A stretch of 64,000 bases of DNA from Halopiger aswanensis. Its GTDB lineage: Archaea > Halobacteriota > Halobacteria > Halobacteriales > Natrialbaceae. The notes beneath the pieces are model-generated. The model did not search any database. It was given only the letters and a program-made list of their open reading frames with translations, and was not told the DNA's origin. Numbering within the stretch: the stretch's first letter is position 1; each line of letters begins with the position of its first letter. The stretch covers positions 372,001 through 436,000 of the forward strand of contig NZ_RAPO01000001.1 in the NCBI RefSeq assembly GCF_003610195.1. The letters run 5' to 3'. Position numbers and translations under genes: made by a program. Shown in pieces: positions 18,277 through 25,800 of this stretch.

Positions 18277-18284
18277 TTGGTTAT
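18277..18284 (-). promoter_or_regulatory. ATAACCAA promoter-like element of the phosphatase gene
   Basis: On the minus strand ATAACCAA lies 27 bases before the ATG at 18250, the position of a TATA box for a leaderless transcript. The sequence CGTCCATAAC around it recurs before the gene at 36445 (36472-36479), and both resemble the ATAACAA box of the surface-polysaccharide genes. Confidence 0.4.
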
Positions 18285-18370
18285 GGACGCGGTTACGCGG
18301 CGAATCGGTCGCCTTCGGTCGTCGATCGCCGACGGGTGGTGTCGGACCGAGCCAATCGACAGCCGGCGGC

Positions 18371-18410
18371 CGTTTCCCGGCCGGAAACGAGACACAAAAG
18401 ATATATCTTT
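18371..18410 (+). promoter_or_regulatory. Two palindromes upstream of the RDD gene
   Basis: CGTTTCC-CGGCC-GGAAACG (18371-18389) is a perfect inverted repeat. Seven bases later comes AAAGATATATCTTT (18397-18410), a perfect 14-base palindrome. The second is centred 26 bases before the ATG at 18430, so it also contains the TATA element. This layout suits repression by a dimeric DNA-binding protein at the promoter. Confidence 0.55.
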
Positions 18411-18429
18411 CAGCTGAAGTGCAGGAGAT

Positions 18430-18873
18430 ATGGTTGGTTCCCGACGTTCGACCCTGAATCACGCGGGCCTCCTCGAGCGAGGCGTCGCCTGGTTCGTCGA
18501 CGGTATCGTCATGTTCATCCTGTTGTTCGTCGCGATCGCGTTGGTACTCCTCCTGTTTTCGCCGGGCGCCACACCAACCGAAGTGGCCGAAGGGATCGCG
18601 GTGATCGTCGGACTCGTGGTGTCGACGGCGTACTACATGGTGACCGAAGCGAAGTGGGGGCAGACGCCGGGAAAGATGTTGCTCGGACTCCGCGTGGTCC
18701 ACCTGGACGGGCGGCCGTGTACCGGCGCCGGCGCCGTCATCCGAAACGTTACGAAGGTACTCGGCGGCTCGTCGCTGTTCCCGGTGGTCGTCGCGATCGT
18801 GCTCGTGCTCTCGAGCGATAATAATCAGCGGCTCGGCGACATGCTCGGGGATACGGCGGTCGTGACGGAGTAA
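18430..18873 (+). CDS. RDD family membrane protein
   Basis: 147 residues with two to three membrane helices. Opens with the RDD-type segment LLERGVAWFVDGIVMFILL and contains TEAKWGQTPGKMLLGLRVVH, the most conserved RDD-family stretch, and IRNVTKVLGG. Ends with QRLGDMLGDTAVV, also typical. RDD proteins are small membrane proteins of uncertain function, some linked to cation exchange. Single gene, divergent from the phosphatase gene and preceded by strong palindromes. Confidence 0.88.
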   Translation: MVGSRRSTLNHAGLLERGVAWFVDGIVMFILLFVAIALVLLLFSPGATPTEVAEGIAVIVGLVVSTAYYMVTEAKWGQTPGKMLLGLRVVHLDGRPCTGAGAVIRNVTKVLGGSSLFPVVVAIVLVLSSDNNQRLGDMLGDTAVVTE

Positions 18874-18960
18874 CCCTCGAGTTATCGTTTTGCACCGCCC
18901 CTCGCGCAATCGTTCTCGAGACGAAAGCCGAAAATAGTAGACGAGACGCCTCGAACGCTG

Positions 18961-19971
18961 TTACTTGACGCTATCGTAGAGCGACGCGAGGCGTCGCATC
19001 CCCCACTTCCCGTACTCGAGGCTGTAGTAGGTCCGCAGTTCGGGATTGAACTTCGCCTTGTACCGGTTGATCCGGCGCGTATCCGCGCCCACGAGGTCGT
19101 ACGTCTCGAGCCCGTTCTCGAGGCCGTCTTTCATGATCGCCCAGTCGAGCAGGTCGTTGGTCGGCACGTCGACGTCGGCGTCGGTTCGGACGCCGCCCAT
19201 CCACCGGCCGGTCGTGCCACCGTACTCGAGGGCCAGAATGCCGCCGACGAACTCGTCGTCCACGCGGAGGGTGTAGGGGCGCACGTGGCCGTTCGCGGAC
19301 TGCTCGGCGAGATCGAGGATGAATTCGATCGGCACATCGAAGCCGATTCCCTGGGACTCGTAGCGGTTCTTCACCTGCTCGTGGATCAGCCGGATCTCTT
19401 CGGGGCCGCCGACCTCGATCTCGTAGGCGTCGTCCTCGGTGTTGCGGATGTTACTCCGCGCGTCGCTGCTGAAGGTCATCAGCAGATCCTCTTCCTCGAG
19501 GGTCAGATCGACGGCGTAGGTGTACTCCGGCGTCGCGTCGTACTCGTTCCACTTGAACGGCCGCGAGTCCTCGAACGCGGTCGCGGTCCTGATGTGGCCG
19601 TACTTCGGCGCGAGTTCGGACTCGAGCCACTCGAAGCAGCCGTCCATGAACCGCTGGCGGCGCCGCTCGCGCTTGCGCTGTTTCAGCTTCCCCATGTTCA
19701 GAAACGCCGGCCCGAGGTAGGGCACGCGAAGGTGCGGCGGCGGCGAGAAGGCCGTGGTCACGAACTGCTTGTTGATCTCGAAGACCGGGAACAGCCCCAC
19801 CGGTTCCTGCCCCTTGAACCCGATCAGCGGGTGTAAGGCCGCGTCGGCGTAGTCGGCCTGGACCCGCAACGCCTCGAGTTCGTGGCACAGCGTTCCCTGC
19901 GGCGATTGCTCGACGTATCGGTTCCACTTCTCGCGATCCTCGTCGGTCGCGACGCGGACGTCGATGCTCAT
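18961..19971 (-). CDS. FemAB/GNAT-like transferase, copy 1
   Basis: 336 residues from ATG 19971 (MSIDVRVATDEDREKW); a GTG four codons earlier is possible. Two GNAT-like halves as in FemAB/FemX: an N-terminal one (LIGFKGQEPVGLFPVFEIN, FSPPPHLRVPYLGPAFLN) and a C-terminal one (FVGGILALEYGGTTGRWMGG, YDLVGADTRRINRYKAKFNP). Bacterial FemAB enzymes add amino acids from aminoacyl-tRNA to peptidoglycan precursors. Haloarchaea have no peptidoglycan, so the acceptor here is unknown; a surface polysaccharide or lipid-linked glycan is plausible from the cluster. Paralogue of the gene at 27820. Confidence 0.82.
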   Translation of the reverse strand: MSIDVRVATDEDREKWNRYVEQSPQGTLCHELEALRVQADYADAALHPLIGFKGQEPVGLFPVFEINKQFVTTAFSPPPHLRVPYLGPAFLNMGKLKQRKRERRRQRFMDGCFEWLESELAPKYGHIRTATAFEDSRPFKWNEYDATPEYTYAVDLTLEEEDLLMTFSSDARSNIRNTEDDAYEIEVGGPEEIRLIHEQVKNRYESQGIGFDVPIEFILDLAEQSANGHVRPYTLRVDDEFVGGILALEYGGTTGRWMGGVRTDADVDVPTNDLLDWAIMKDGLENGLETYDLVGADTRRINRYKAKFNPELRTYYSLEYGKWGMRRLASLYDSVK

Positions 19972-19983
19972 GTGCTCGACCAC

Positions 19984-20359
19984 CCGGCGACGGCCGATGG
20001 AACGTCGTCGCTGTCAGTCGCTCGGCGTACCATATCCGATCGATCGCTTCACGAGCACTTTGTAAGCAACCTGTTTCCGTCATCGCAGGCTGTCGGTCAC
20101 GATCGCTGTCGTGTCCCTCGGTGTGGCTACCGAACCCGGTCGGCAGTATAGTCTCCCGCTACGGCCGGTCGTTCGCCGCCTGTGGCCGCGGTTCGGCCTC
20201 GAGTCGTTCGCATCCCGCGTCCGCGACACTGACGAGCGGCCGGCGGGATTCCGAATCTGCGAGTCGACCGCCGATCGGACCAGTAGTCTCGATGAACAGT
20301 CGGTTACACGACGAGTAACAATGTCCGAACCGGTCGCAGATCGGATAACTGACGGATAA
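19984..20359. other. Divergent intergenic region of the FemAB and DUF1616 genes
   Basis: About 376 bases holding promoters for both flanking genes. Its right part contains one copy of the shared cluster motif (20294-20321). A 12-codon open frame (ATG 20321 to TAA 20359) ends exactly before the ATG of the DUF1616 gene. I see no convincing gene in the rest. Confidence 0.5.
20294..20321 (+). promoter_or_regulatory. Surface-polysaccharide cluster promoter motif, copy 1
   Basis: GAACAGTCGG (20294-20303), an 11-base spacer, then GTAACAA (20315-20321), 38 bases before the ATG at 20360. It matches the copies at 21751, 23731, 28868 and 31640 except for one extra spacer base. Confidence 0.55.
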
Positions 20360-21403
20360 ATGAAAGACCTCCTGATTCGAACGGTTCGGCCGGTCGTCGC
20401 CATCGGCCAGGGAACCAGACGTCTCGTCACACGAACGCCGACCGATCTGGTCGCCGTCGCCGGCTTCGTCGCCGTCGCCACCCTCCTCCTGACGGTCGTC
20501 GACGTCGCCTCGCCGGTCGTGCGAGCCGCGGTCGGCTTTCCGTTGCTGTTTCTCGCCCCCGGCTACGCGATCGTCGCCGCGCTGTTCCCCCGCGCCGCCC
20601 CGCTCGAGGCGTCGACGGGCTTCGGTATCGGCCAGATGCGAGCGGTAACGGAGGTCGAACGCGCCGCGCTCGCGTTCGGCCTGAGCTTCGCGTCGCTGCC
20701 GCTGATCGGCCTGACCGTCGCAGCCCTCTCGCTCGAGTTTACGGGCCCCGTCGTCGTCGGGGCCGTGAGCGGGTTCGTGCTACTCACCGTCGCGGTTGCT
20801 ACGGTCCGTCGGTTCCGCGTCCCCGCTCAGGATCGCTACCGACTCCGGCTGCTCCGCAAGCTCGGGGCCGCCCGCGCTGCGATCGTCGATCGCGGATCGA
20901 TCGCGTACACGGCGGTCAACGTCGTCCTGATCGTCAGCATGGTGATCGCGCTGACGAGCGTCGGCTACGCGCTCGTCTCACCCCAGCAGGGCGAGCAGTA
21001 CACCTCCCTCCGGATACTCGACGAGAACGACTCGGGCGAACTCGTCGCGGGCAACTACACGACCGAGATCGAGTCCGGCGAGTCCGTCCCGCTCACGATC
21101 GCCGTGGAGAACCAGGAGGGGACGGGGACCGAGTACACGGCCGTCATCCAAGAGCAGTGGCTCGAGGACGGCACGGTACTCGAGCGGACGGACCACCAGC
21201 GCGTCGAGTACAGCGTCGGCGACGGCGAGACCGCAACCGCCGAGCGATCGGTGACGCCGTCCGCCGAGAGCGGCGAGGTCCGCATCGCGGTGTTGCTCTA
21301 CGAGGGCGACGTGCCGGACACGCCGACCGTCGACAACGCGTACCGCTCGGGCTACCTCTGGGTCGAGATCAGCGACGATCTCGAGTCGGAATCCGACGAG
21401 TAG
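20360..21403 (+). CDS. DUF1616 domain membrane protein
   Basis: 347 residues. After a short cytoplasmic head come four helices up to about residue 160 (FPLLFLAPGYAIVAALFPR is the DUF1616 hallmark), then one more helix (TAVNVVLIVSMVIALTSVGY, about residue 195). The last ~140 residues form an extracytoplasmic beta-rich domain (YTSLRILDENDSGELVAGNY, SVPLTIAVENQEGTGTEYTA). DUF1616 proteins recur in archaeal glycosylation and exopolysaccharide loci; no activity is established. The shared cluster motif lies 38 bases upstream. Confidence 0.85.
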   Translation: MKDLLIRTVRPVVAIGQGTRRLVTRTPTDLVAVAGFVAVATLLLTVVDVASPVVRAAVGFPLLFLAPGYAIVAALFPRAAPLEASTGFGIGQMRAVTEVERAALAFGLSFASLPLIGLTVAALSLEFTGPVVVGAVSGFVLLTVAVATVRRFRVPAQDRYRLRLLRKLGAARAAIVDRGSIAYTAVNVVLIVSMVIALTSVGYALVSPQQGEQYTSLRILDENDSGELVAGNYTTEIESGESVPLTIAVENQEGTGTEYTAVIQEQWLEDGTVLERTDHQRVEYSVGDGETATAERSVTPSAESGEVRIAVLLYEGDVPDTPTVDNAYRSGYLWVEISDDLESESDE

Positions 21404-21810
21404 CGCGCTTCCGTTTCTCGAGTACGCGGTAGAACCGAGATGATCCCGCGGCGGGATCGACGATCCTCGCTCGACTTCTCGCAGCGGGCGCTGGCTCCGG
21501 ACGCGTTCTCGTGATCGATGCCGTCACGTGTCGCCGGTTCTATCGGCCGTGGATCGTCTGTCGGCGGCCGTGTCGGCTCCGTCTCGTCCGCCGTTCGTTC
21601 AGCCTCGAGCCTGACCCCCGTTCCGACCGCACGGCCGCGAGCTGTGATCGCAGGTGTCGGCTATCGACCCACTGTTTCGATACCGGCTGTCAGTTGAGAG
21701 CAATGCAACGAACGGCGACCGGTCCGGTTTCGACGACGGTACCGTACTGCTTACAGTCGGCAACGAGCGAATAACAAGGCCTGCGATCGGCGAACGACGC
21801 GATAGTTCGA
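21404..21810. other. Intergenic region upstream of the large membrane protein gene
   Basis: 407 bases without a supportable gene. The only structure I can point to is the promoter motif at 21751-21777. The remainder is GC-rich with no strong repeat. The length is unusual for a tandem gene pair and may hold additional regulatory sites. Confidence 0.45.
21751..21777 (+). promoter_or_regulatory. Surface-polysaccharide cluster promoter motif, copy 2
   Basis: TTACAGTCGG (21751-21760), ten bases, then ATAACAA (21771-21777), 33 bases before the ATG at 21811. The decamer and ATAACAA are identical to the copy at 31640, with the same spacing. Confidence 0.65.
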
Positions 21811-23634
21811 ATGTCAACGCAGTCATCCGTCGGCGATTCGCTTCGAAAGGTAGCGCTCACACTCGGCTTCCTCGCGGTCGCCGCCAGCGCGCTCGTCGCG
21901 CGTTCGAATCCGGCGACCGGCTACGAACTCTCGTTCTACACGATGACCCCCACGGAGGTCTGGGCCGGCCTACTGGTTGCGCTAGCTGCATCGCTCGCCG
22001 TCGCGTTCGGCCCGTCCGGCGGCGACCGAACGGATCGGGGACTCGCGGTCGTCCTCGGCGGCCTCGTGATGACCGTGTTCGTCGGCCTCCCGATCGTTCG
22101 CGGCTACCGCTTTCTCGGCCACCACGACGCGCTCACGCACCTCGGCTGGGCGCGTGCCCTCTCCGAGGGAACGATCGTCCCGTTCGACCTCTACTACCCC
22201 GGCATCCACACGGTGACGGTCTTCATCCACTCGGCGCTCGGCATCCCCCTCTCGCGGTCGATGCTACTGATGGTCTTGCTCGCCGTGCTGGTGTTTTGCA
22301 CGTTCGTCCCGCTGTGTGTCGGGACGATCGCTCCCGACGATCGCGGCCGCGCCGCGGCGATCGGCGCCTTCGCCGGCTTCCTCCTGCTGCCGATCACGAC
22401 GATCTCGATGTTCCTCGAGGCCCACGCGATGTCCCAGGCCGTGCTGTTCTCGGCGCTGCTCGTCTATCTGCTCGTCAAGTACGTCCGGCCGGGTCGGGAG
22501 AGCGTCTCTCGGCCCGCGTCCGCGATCGGCGTCGCCCTCGCGTTCGTCTCGATCGCGACCGTCGTCTACCACCCCCAGCTCGTGGCCCACCTGATCGCCG
22601 TCTTCCTCGGGATCTGCGCGCTCCAGTTCCTCGCGCGTCGCGTCGCGGCCGGCGGACGGATGGCCAACCAGACCACGCTGTACGGCCACTCGCTGTTTCT
22701 GATCGGCCTCTTCCTGGTGTGGACCGCGAACCACGACTTCTTCAGCGGGATGTTCGAGCACTTCTTCAGCGCGGCGATCGAGTTCCTGCTCGAGGGTCGC
22801 AGCGGCGCGGGCGACACCGTCGCAGTGCAGGGCGCGTCGCTCTCGTCGATCGGCGGCAGTCTCGTCGAGGTGTTCTTCAAACTGTTCACCGCGCAACTGG
22901 TGTTCGTGATCCTCGTCGGCGCGCTCGCGCTAGCTGTGGTCGTCCGCCGCAACTCGAGTTGGGTCTCGTCGGTGCGGGCCGAGACGATGTACTTCCTCAC
23001 CGCGTTGGTCGCTCTCGTCCCGCTGTTCGGCATCTACTTCCTCGCGCCGGATTCGACGATGCACTTCCGGGTCTTCGGGCTGATGATGCTGTTCGTGACG
23101 CTACTCGGGTCGATCGCGATCCACGGGCTTACGGCCAGGTTTTCGGGCGATCGGTCCCGGTTCGTTCCCGGTCACCCGGTCATCGCCGTCGGCTTCGCCC
23201 TGTTGCTGGTCCTGTCGCTCGCGGCCGTGATTCCGTCGCCGTACACGTACAAGGCCTCCCCGCACGTCAGCGACACGCAGATGAGCGGGTACGAGGCCGC
23301 ATTCGAGAATCGGGACGAGGACATCGGGTTCCTCGGACTCCGAGACGGGCCGAACCGCTTCGACGACGCGATCAACGGGAACGAGGAGCGAATGCACCGC
23401 CATCAGGATCTCGACGAGTCGTCGTTCGGCGACCCGCTCGCGACGCGGTACGACGAGGACAGGTATCTCGCGCTCACCCGCGTCGATTACGAACGCGAGG
23501 TGAACGCGTACAACGAACTCCGGTACACCGAGGAGGAACTCGACTCGGTCGCGACGCAACCCCGCGTGAACCGGGTGCAGTCCAACGGCGAGTTCGACCT
23601 CTACTACGTCGACACCGAATCGAGCCTCGAATAA
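21811..23634 (+). CDS. Large multi-spanning membrane protein of the polysaccharide cluster
   Basis: 607 residues, roughly 12 to 13 transmembrane helices over the first ~480 residues, then a ~125-residue hydrophilic C-terminal domain. HHDALTHLGWARALSEG in the first large loop, with an adjacent DLYYPGIHTVTVF, resembles the acidic/His loop of GT-C glycosyltransferases or polymerases. An LxPxxD-like stretch appears at YFLAPDSTMHFRVFGLM. The role could be polymerase or lipid-linked glycosyltransferase; I cannot choose. The C-terminal part (YEREVNAYNELRYTEEELDS) is typical of haloarchaeal exported domains. Confidence 0.7.
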   Translation: MSTQSSVGDSLRKVALTLGFLAVAASALVARSNPATGYELSFYTMTPTEVWAGLLVALAASLAVAFGPSGGDRTDRGLAVVLGGLVMTVFVGLPIVRGYRFLGHHDALTHLGWARALSEGTIVPFDLYYPGIHTVTVFIHSALGIPLSRSMLLMVLLAVLVFCTFVPLCVGTIAPDDRGRAAAIGAFAGFLLLPITTISMFLEAHAMSQAVLFSALLVYLLVKYVRPGRESVSRPASAIGVALAFVSIATVVYHPQLVAHLIAVFLGICALQFLARRVAAGGRMANQTTLYGHSLFLIGLFLVWTANHDFFSGMFEHFFSAAIEFLLEGRSGAGDTVAVQGASLSSIGGSLVEVFFKLFTAQLVFVILVGALALAVVVRRNSSWVSSVRAETMYFLTALVALVPLFGIYFLAPDSTMHFRVFGLMMLFVTLLGSIAIHGLTARFSGDRSRFVPGHPVIAVGFALLLVLSLAAVIPSPYTYKASPHVSDTQMSGYEAAFENRDEDIGFLGLRDGPNRFDDAINGNEERMHRHQDLDESSFGDPLATRYDEDRYLALTRVDYEREVNAYNELRYTEEELDSVATQPRVNRVQSNGEFDLYYVDTESSLE

Positions 23635-23730
23635 GCTCGTGGAGGCGCCGTGCCGCGCTCGCTGAGTCGGTGTCCGTACTCCCGGGCTGAACACGAATTC
23701 AATCGGCCGCAAAATCCCACACGGCCGGCG

Positions 23731-23757
23731 TGAAATCGGGTAGTAGATCAATAACAA
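23731..23757 (+). promoter_or_regulatory. Surface-polysaccharide cluster promoter motif, copy 3
   Basis: TGAAATCGGG (23731-23740), ten bases, ATAACAA (23751-23757). Same architecture as the copies at 21751, 28868 and 31640. It lies 31 bases before the ATG of the small frame at 23789, the usual spacing, but 206 before the flippase start. Confidence 0.55.
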
Positions 23758-23788
23758 GGGCTCGATCCGGCTAGCGTTGTACTGGTTA

Positions 23789-23959
23789 ATGCCGGATCTC
23801 GAACGCCAGTCCCGGACGTCCTCGTATCGCATCGGCTGTTCGGATGCCCGCTCGTGGTGGCTCGGGGGTGGACCGACAGTGCCAGATGCCCGTCGAGCCC
23901 TCCCTCGAATCGAACTGCACAGTGCCCTCGGGTCGAGACAGACCGCCGACGAGTCGTAA
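23789..23959 (+). CDS. Possible 56-residue upstream open reading frame
   Basis: Starts MPDLERQSRTSSYRIG and stops with TAA four bases before the flippase ATG at 23964. Its position relative to the upstream motif equals that of the other motif-driven genes, which is the main argument that it is translated. Composition is Arg/Ser-rich and not typical of a haloarchaeal protein, so it may be only a leader region. No similarity recognised. Confidence 0.25.
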   Translation: MPDLERQSRTSSYRIGCSDARSWWLGGGPTVPDARRALPRIELHSALGSRQTADES

Positions 23960-23963
23960 CCCC

Positions 23964-25499
23964 ATGTCCGCAACCGACAAGCTCGTCAGCGGGTTCAAGG
24001 CGAATCTGGCGGCCAAGGTCGTCGAAGTCGGCGTCAACGGCCTGCTCGTGCTCCTCTTGACGAACGTCTTCCTGACGACAGGGGAGTACGGCCTGCTGTA
24101 CCTGGCGATTTCGATCTGCAGCGTGGCGATCTTCTTCAGCCGGATGGGGTTCGCCAAGTCCGCCGCCCGGTACGTCACCGAGTACCGCGAGACGGATCCG
24201 TCGAAGATCCCGTTCATCGTCCGGCGCGCGCTGACGTTCAACGTGATCGCGATCGCGGTCGTCGCGGGCACGGTCCTCGCGCTCCGCGGGCCGATCGCCG
24301 CGCAGTTCGGCGAACCCGACTTGGTCTGGCTGCTCTCGATCGGATTCCTCTTTATCGTCGCCCGGACGCTCCACTCGTTCGGGTACTTCCTCTGTCAGGG
24401 ATTCAACCGCGTTTCCTGGAGCGCGTTGCTGTTGATCGTCGCGAATCTCGGGATCCTCGCGTCCGTCCTATCGCTGCTCGCGCTCGGCTTCGGCGTCGCC
24501 GGAGCGCTGTTCGGGTACGTCGTCGGCTACGGGCTGAGCGCGACGGTGGGGCTGACCGTCCTCTACCGGTGGGTGTCGAGCGCCGATTGGAATGCGACCG
24601 GTGACGCGGACGGGACCGAGTCGGCCGATGGGGCGGGGACCTCGTCGGCTGGGAGCAGCGCTACCGACGAAACCGAGAACCTCACTCGCCGCATCTTCGA
24701 GTACAGCCTCCCGCTTACCGTCACCGGCGCCGCGTCGATTCTGTACAAGCGCGTCGACATCGTGCTCGTCGGGGCGATTCTCTCCCCCGTCGCGGTCGGC
24801 TACTACACCCTGGCCAAGCAACTGACCGAGTTCGTGACGGCGCCCGCGAGTTCGCTCGGGTTCGCGCTCGCACCCGCCTACGGCGAGTCGAAGTCCAGCG
24901 ACAACCTCGAGCGGGCCGCCGAGATTTACCGGACGACCTTCGAGTACAACCTGCTCTTTTACATCCCCGCCGCCGCCGGGATCGCACTGGTCGCGGATCC
25001 GGCCGTCCGATACGTCTTCGGCGAGGGGTACCTCGGTGCGATTCCGATCGTGCAGGTGCTCGCGGCGTTCGTCGTCCTCCAGTCGATCAACAAGATCACC
25101 GACGACGCGCTCGATTTCCTCGGGCGCGCCCGGCATAGGGCGCTCTCGAAGGGCGGAACGGCGGCGCTCAACTTCGTGCTCAACCTCGTCTTCCTCCCGA
25201 CGATCGGGGTCGTCGGCGCGGCGCTGTCGACGGTCATCAGCTACGCGATCATGGTCGGGATCAACATCTACCTCATCCACTCGGAACTCTCGCTCCCGCT
25301 CCGGTCGCTGTTCCGAACGGCGCTGACCGTGTGCAGTATCGCCCTCGGCATGTCGCTGATCGTCGTGCTCGGCTTGCCCTACGTCTCGAGCGTCGTCTCA
25401 CTGGCCGCGATCGTCCTCCTCGGCGTCGTCAGTTGGCTCGCGCTGGCGGTCACCAGCGGGCTGCTGGATCTGCGCCGGGCCGTCGCTCAGCTGAGCTAA
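23964..25499 (+). CDS. Polysaccharide flippase (Wzx/MATE-like oligosaccharide exporter)
   Basis: 511 residues, about 14 transmembrane helices. N-terminal LVSGFKANLAAKVVEVGVNG and GEYGLLYLAISICSVAIFFS, then RMGFAKSAARYVTEY, are typical of haloarchaeal flippases. The middle carries a hydrophilic acidic loop (about residues 212-240) before RIFEYSLPLTVTGAASILYK and VDIVLVGAILSPVAVGYYTL. It would flip lipid-linked glycan units to the outer face of the membrane. ATG 23964 is preferred over an in-frame ATG 40 codons upstream, because that extension lacks homology-like character. Confidence 0.9.
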   Translation: MSATDKLVSGFKANLAAKVVEVGVNGLLVLLLTNVFLTTGEYGLLYLAISICSVAIFFSRMGFAKSAARYVTEYRETDPSKIPFIVRRALTFNVIAIAVVAGTVLALRGPIAAQFGEPDLVWLLSIGFLFIVARTLHSFGYFLCQGFNRVSWSALLLIVANLGILASVLSLLALGFGVAGALFGYVVGYGLSATVGLTVLYRWVSSADWNATGDADGTESADGAGTSSAGSSATDETENLTRRIFEYSLPLTVTGAASILYKRVDIVLVGAILSPVAVGYYTLAKQLTEFVTAPASSLGFALAPAYGESKSSDNLERAAEIYRTTFEYNLLFYIPAAAGIALVADPAVRYVFGEGYLGAIPIVQVLAAFVVLQSINKITDDALDFLGRARHRALSKGGTAALNFVLNLVFLPTIGVVGAALSTVISYAIMVGINIYLIHSELSLPLRSLFRTALTVCSIALGMSLIVVLGLPYVSSVVSLAAIVLLGVVSWLALAVTSGLLDLRRAVAQLS

Positions 25500-25800
25500 C
25501 GGCACGACATCGTCGCCGTTCCGTCTCGTTTTCCGTCCGAACTGCGTCGACCCGCGCCGTCCGCCGGGACCGGCGGTACGTGCTCGAGTGGAGTTCGAGC
25601 CGAACGCTCGTCGCACCTGAACCGCTCGACGGCCCGGTACGCTACCGCGTGTCGGTGCACCCGAACTGCTCCGCCACCGCATTCACGTTGACGAGTTTAT
25701 TTGTTTCTCCTGACGATCAGCCGGCCGTGACTATGCTATTATAAAGACTAATCAGTTGAAGAGATTCTTACTTCGACGGACTGTTCCTGAACCGCAGTGT
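25500..25800. other. Intergenic region upstream of the beta-helix gene
   Basis: 301 bases, GC-rich at first and AT-rich from about 25685. It contains a TATA box (25737-25746). A TTG at 25756 could extend the next protein by 15 residues but is unlikely. No gene or repeat seen otherwise. Confidence 0.5.
25737..25746 (+). promoter_or_regulatory. TATA box of the beta-helix gene
   Basis: TATTATAAAG within an AT-rich patch predicts transcription start near 25768 and a leader of about 30 bases before the ATG at 25801. The shared ATAACAA motif of neighbouring genes is absent here, so this gene may be controlled separately. Confidence 0.5.

Larger units (their letters stand above)
23635..23963. other. 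Long leader region upstream of the flippase gene
   Basis: 329 bases. It carries the cluster promoter motif (23731-23757) unusually far (206 bases) from the flippase ATG. Between them runs a 56-codon frame (23789-23959) that ends four bases before the flippase start. The rest shows no clear feature. Confidence 0.45.
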
